Of a stretch of DNA of 59,077 nt, positions 58,104 through 59,077 are shown one piece after another. The stretch comes from Acidimicrobiia bacterium (GTDB taxonomy: Bacteria; Actinomycetota; Acidimicrobiia; Spongiisociales; ZC4RG35). Below the pieces are notes generated by a model. The model saw only the letters and a list, made by a program, of their open reading frames with translations, ran no database searches and had not been told where the DNA came from. The position numbers and the translations under genes are program-made. The stretch lies in the NCBI GenBank assembly GCA_017577575.1, contig PKRG01000015.1, forward strand, positions 1-59,077. Direction: 5' to 3'. Each line of letters starts with the position of its first letter. Position 1 is the first letter of the stretch.

Positions 58104-58940
58104 GTGGAGGCTTCCACGCAGAGCATCGCCGAGCTGACGCGTTTGGGTCTCACCACCTACGAAGCCAAGGCGTACGTCGCCTTGCTGGGTAGGGACTCGT
58201 TCACCGCCGCGGAAGTCGCCCGGCGGGCGGGCATCCCCCGGGCCCGCATCTACGACGTCATGCGGAGCCTGATCGACCGGGGTTTCGCCTCGAGCCGTCC
58301 CGGAGACGTCATCCGCTACGCCGCCATGCCTCCCGCCGCCGCCGTCGGAAGGCTCCTCGACGAGCACCGGAGCCGGATGAAAGAGATCGAGAGCACCGGC
58401 TCGGAGCTGATCGAGCGCCTGGAGCCCGAATTCGATTCGGGACGGCACCACACCGAACCCCTCGATTTCATCCAGGTCCTGCGCGGCAACGCCACGATCT
58501 CCCAGTACGCCGCCGACATATCGGAGAAGGCACGAGAGGAGATCCTCGTGTTCACCAAGCCACCGATTGCTCTCCCGGTGCAGGAGAACGTCAAGGGCTT
58601 GGCCGGCGTGAAGCGCTATCGGGCTCGGTCCATCTACGAGATCGGGCTGCTGTCGGACCCCGCCACCGTGGAAGGGATACGGCGTTTCATCGAGGCCGGC
58701 GAGGAAGCACGCTTCGTCGAGGAGCTCCCGCTGAAGATGGCGCTCGTGGACCGGTCGCTGGTGATGTTCGCCCTCGACGACCCGGTGGCGTCGGGCGCGG
58801 AGGCGACGATGATGGTGGTCGAGCATCCGGCGCTCGCCGACGCCCTCCGCATCACCTTCGAGACCGTGTGGGAACGGGCGATCACCTTCGAAGAGGCCCT
58901 CGACGCCGTTCGTTCGGGTCGCGACCATCGGCGGAAGTAG
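58104..58940 (+). CDS. TrmB-family transcriptional regulator
   Basis: The product is 278 residues. The N-terminal winged helix (LTRLGLTTYEAKAYVALLGRDSFTAAEVARRAGIPRARIYDVMRSL) is the classic TrmB/sugar-specific regulator domain. A helical linker (~85-115) and an effector domain (ATISQYAADISEKAREEILVF, DRSLVMFALDDPV) follow. Homologues sense sugars or unknown ligands. GTG start at a leaderless promoter. The divergent beta-propeller lipoprotein is the obvious candidate target. Confidence 0.9.
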   Translation: MEASTQSIAELTRLGLTTYEAKAYVALLGRDSFTAAEVARRAGIPRARIYDVMRSLIDRGFASSRPGDVIRYAAMPPAAAVGRLLDEHRSRMKEIESTGSELIERLEPEFDSGRHHTEPLDFIQVLRGNATISQYAADISEKAREEILVFTKPPIALPVQENVKGLAGVKRYRARSIYEIGLLSDPATVEGIRRFIEAGEEARFVEELPLKMALVDRSLVMFALDDPVASGAEATMMVVEHPALADALRITFETVWERAITFEEALDAVRSGRDHRRK

Positions 58941-58954
58941 CCGCCCTTCTGGGC

Positions 58955-59077
58955 GTGACCCATATCGCGGTCGGTCACCAGTTCGCCTGCGCCATCGTCG
59001 ATCCCGGCGACGTCTACTGCTGGGGCAACCACTCGCAGGGGAAGGTCGGCAACGGCGAGACGGCGGGGTTCTCGCCC
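58955..59077 (+). CDS. RCC1-repeat protein, N-terminal part (runs off the window)
   Basis: From GTG 58955 the frame reads VTHIAVGHQFACAIVDPGD and then VYCWGNHSQGKVGNGE, an RCC1-type seven-bladed propeller repeat (GxxHxCA...VxCWGxNxxGxLGxG). No signal peptide is seen before the repeat, and the frame is open further upstream into the TrmB gene, so the true start is uncertain. It may be a 5-prime-truncated gene. Confidence 0.6.
   Translation, partial: MTHIAVGHQFACAIVDPGDVYCWGNHSQGKVGNGETAGFSP

Noticed and set aside
1..59077. CRISPR arrays, insertion sequences, prophage or secondary-metabolite clusters
   Set aside because: No regularly spaced repeats, transposase or integrase motifs, phage structural genes or megasynthase domains were seen.

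Overview
The window is about 59 kb of high-GC, gene-dense DNA from an actinobacterium, most likely an uncultured or poorly described member of the Acidimicrobiia or a related lineage. This placement is inferred from a WhiB regulator, a DosS/DosR-type hypoxia two-component pair, an F420-type LLM flavoprotein, Actinobacteria-style TANNNT -10 elements, leaderless starts and frequent GTG/TTG starts. One tRNA is present. I saw no rRNA, insertion sequence, prophage or CRISPR array, and no gap longer than about 310 bases lacks an annotated gene.

Layout. 1-2.3 kb: end of an SLC13-type permease, a PD-(D/E)XK-like protein and tRNA-Ile2(CAU). 2.3-7.2 kb: a leftward ferric-siderophore uptake operon (ATPase, binding lipoprotein, fused FecCD permease, siderophore-interacting reductase) behind a palindromic candidate operator. 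7.2-10.6 kb: a redox/Fe-S/NO-flavoured set (DUF2249, two membrane proteins of which one is NnrS-like, a Rieske ferredoxin, a SufT/MIP18 protein and a SufR-like regulator). 10.6-18.4 kb: VOC protein, universal stress protein, aat, an AidB-like acyl-CoA dehydrogenase operon, a small RRM protein with an apparent AUC start, and prfC. 18.4-22.9 kb: a cupredoxin/multicopper oxidase fusion, an SRPBCC protein, a DosS-like kinase, a DosR-like regulator and an FMN-binding PNPOx-fold protein; DosR-box-like palindromes lie between the oxidase and the SRPBCC gene. 22.8-25.2 kb: an MreB-like protein, a DksA/TraR-like protein and a KaiC/MEDS-like-XRE-cupin regulator. 25.3-31.9 kb: two MFS transporters flanking a compact heterotetrameric sarcosine-oxidase-like operon. 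32-41.8 kb: a large secreted SLH/PL14-like/FG-GAP protein, several very small genes, DUF421, anti-sigma and WhiB genes, an orphan sensory-rhodopsin-transducer homologue, a shikimate-kinase-like protein, hemerythrin/LLM, VOC, LuxR and cupin genes. 41.8-51.4 kb: an oligosaccharide utilisation locus (Opp-type ABC importer, LacI repressor, GH1 and GH5-like glycosidases) with three LacI operator-like palindromes. 51.4-59 kb: a truncated polyprenyl synthetase remnant, soluble transhydrogenase, a haem-oxygenase-like diiron protein, a glycosyltransferase, a CDGSH protein, a beta-propeller-like lipoprotein, a TrmB regulator and the start of an RCC1-repeat protein.

Together the genes suggest an aerobic heterotroph able to sense low oxygen or NO through a haem-GAF kinase, scavenge iron as siderophore complexes, import and hydrolyse beta-linked oligosaccharides, and demethylate N-methylated amines or amino acids. 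The strongest unusual signals are the DosRS-like module with tandem candidate boxes next to the copper oxidase, the RRM gene whose only sensible start is AUC, and the KaiC-like-HTH-cupin regulator.
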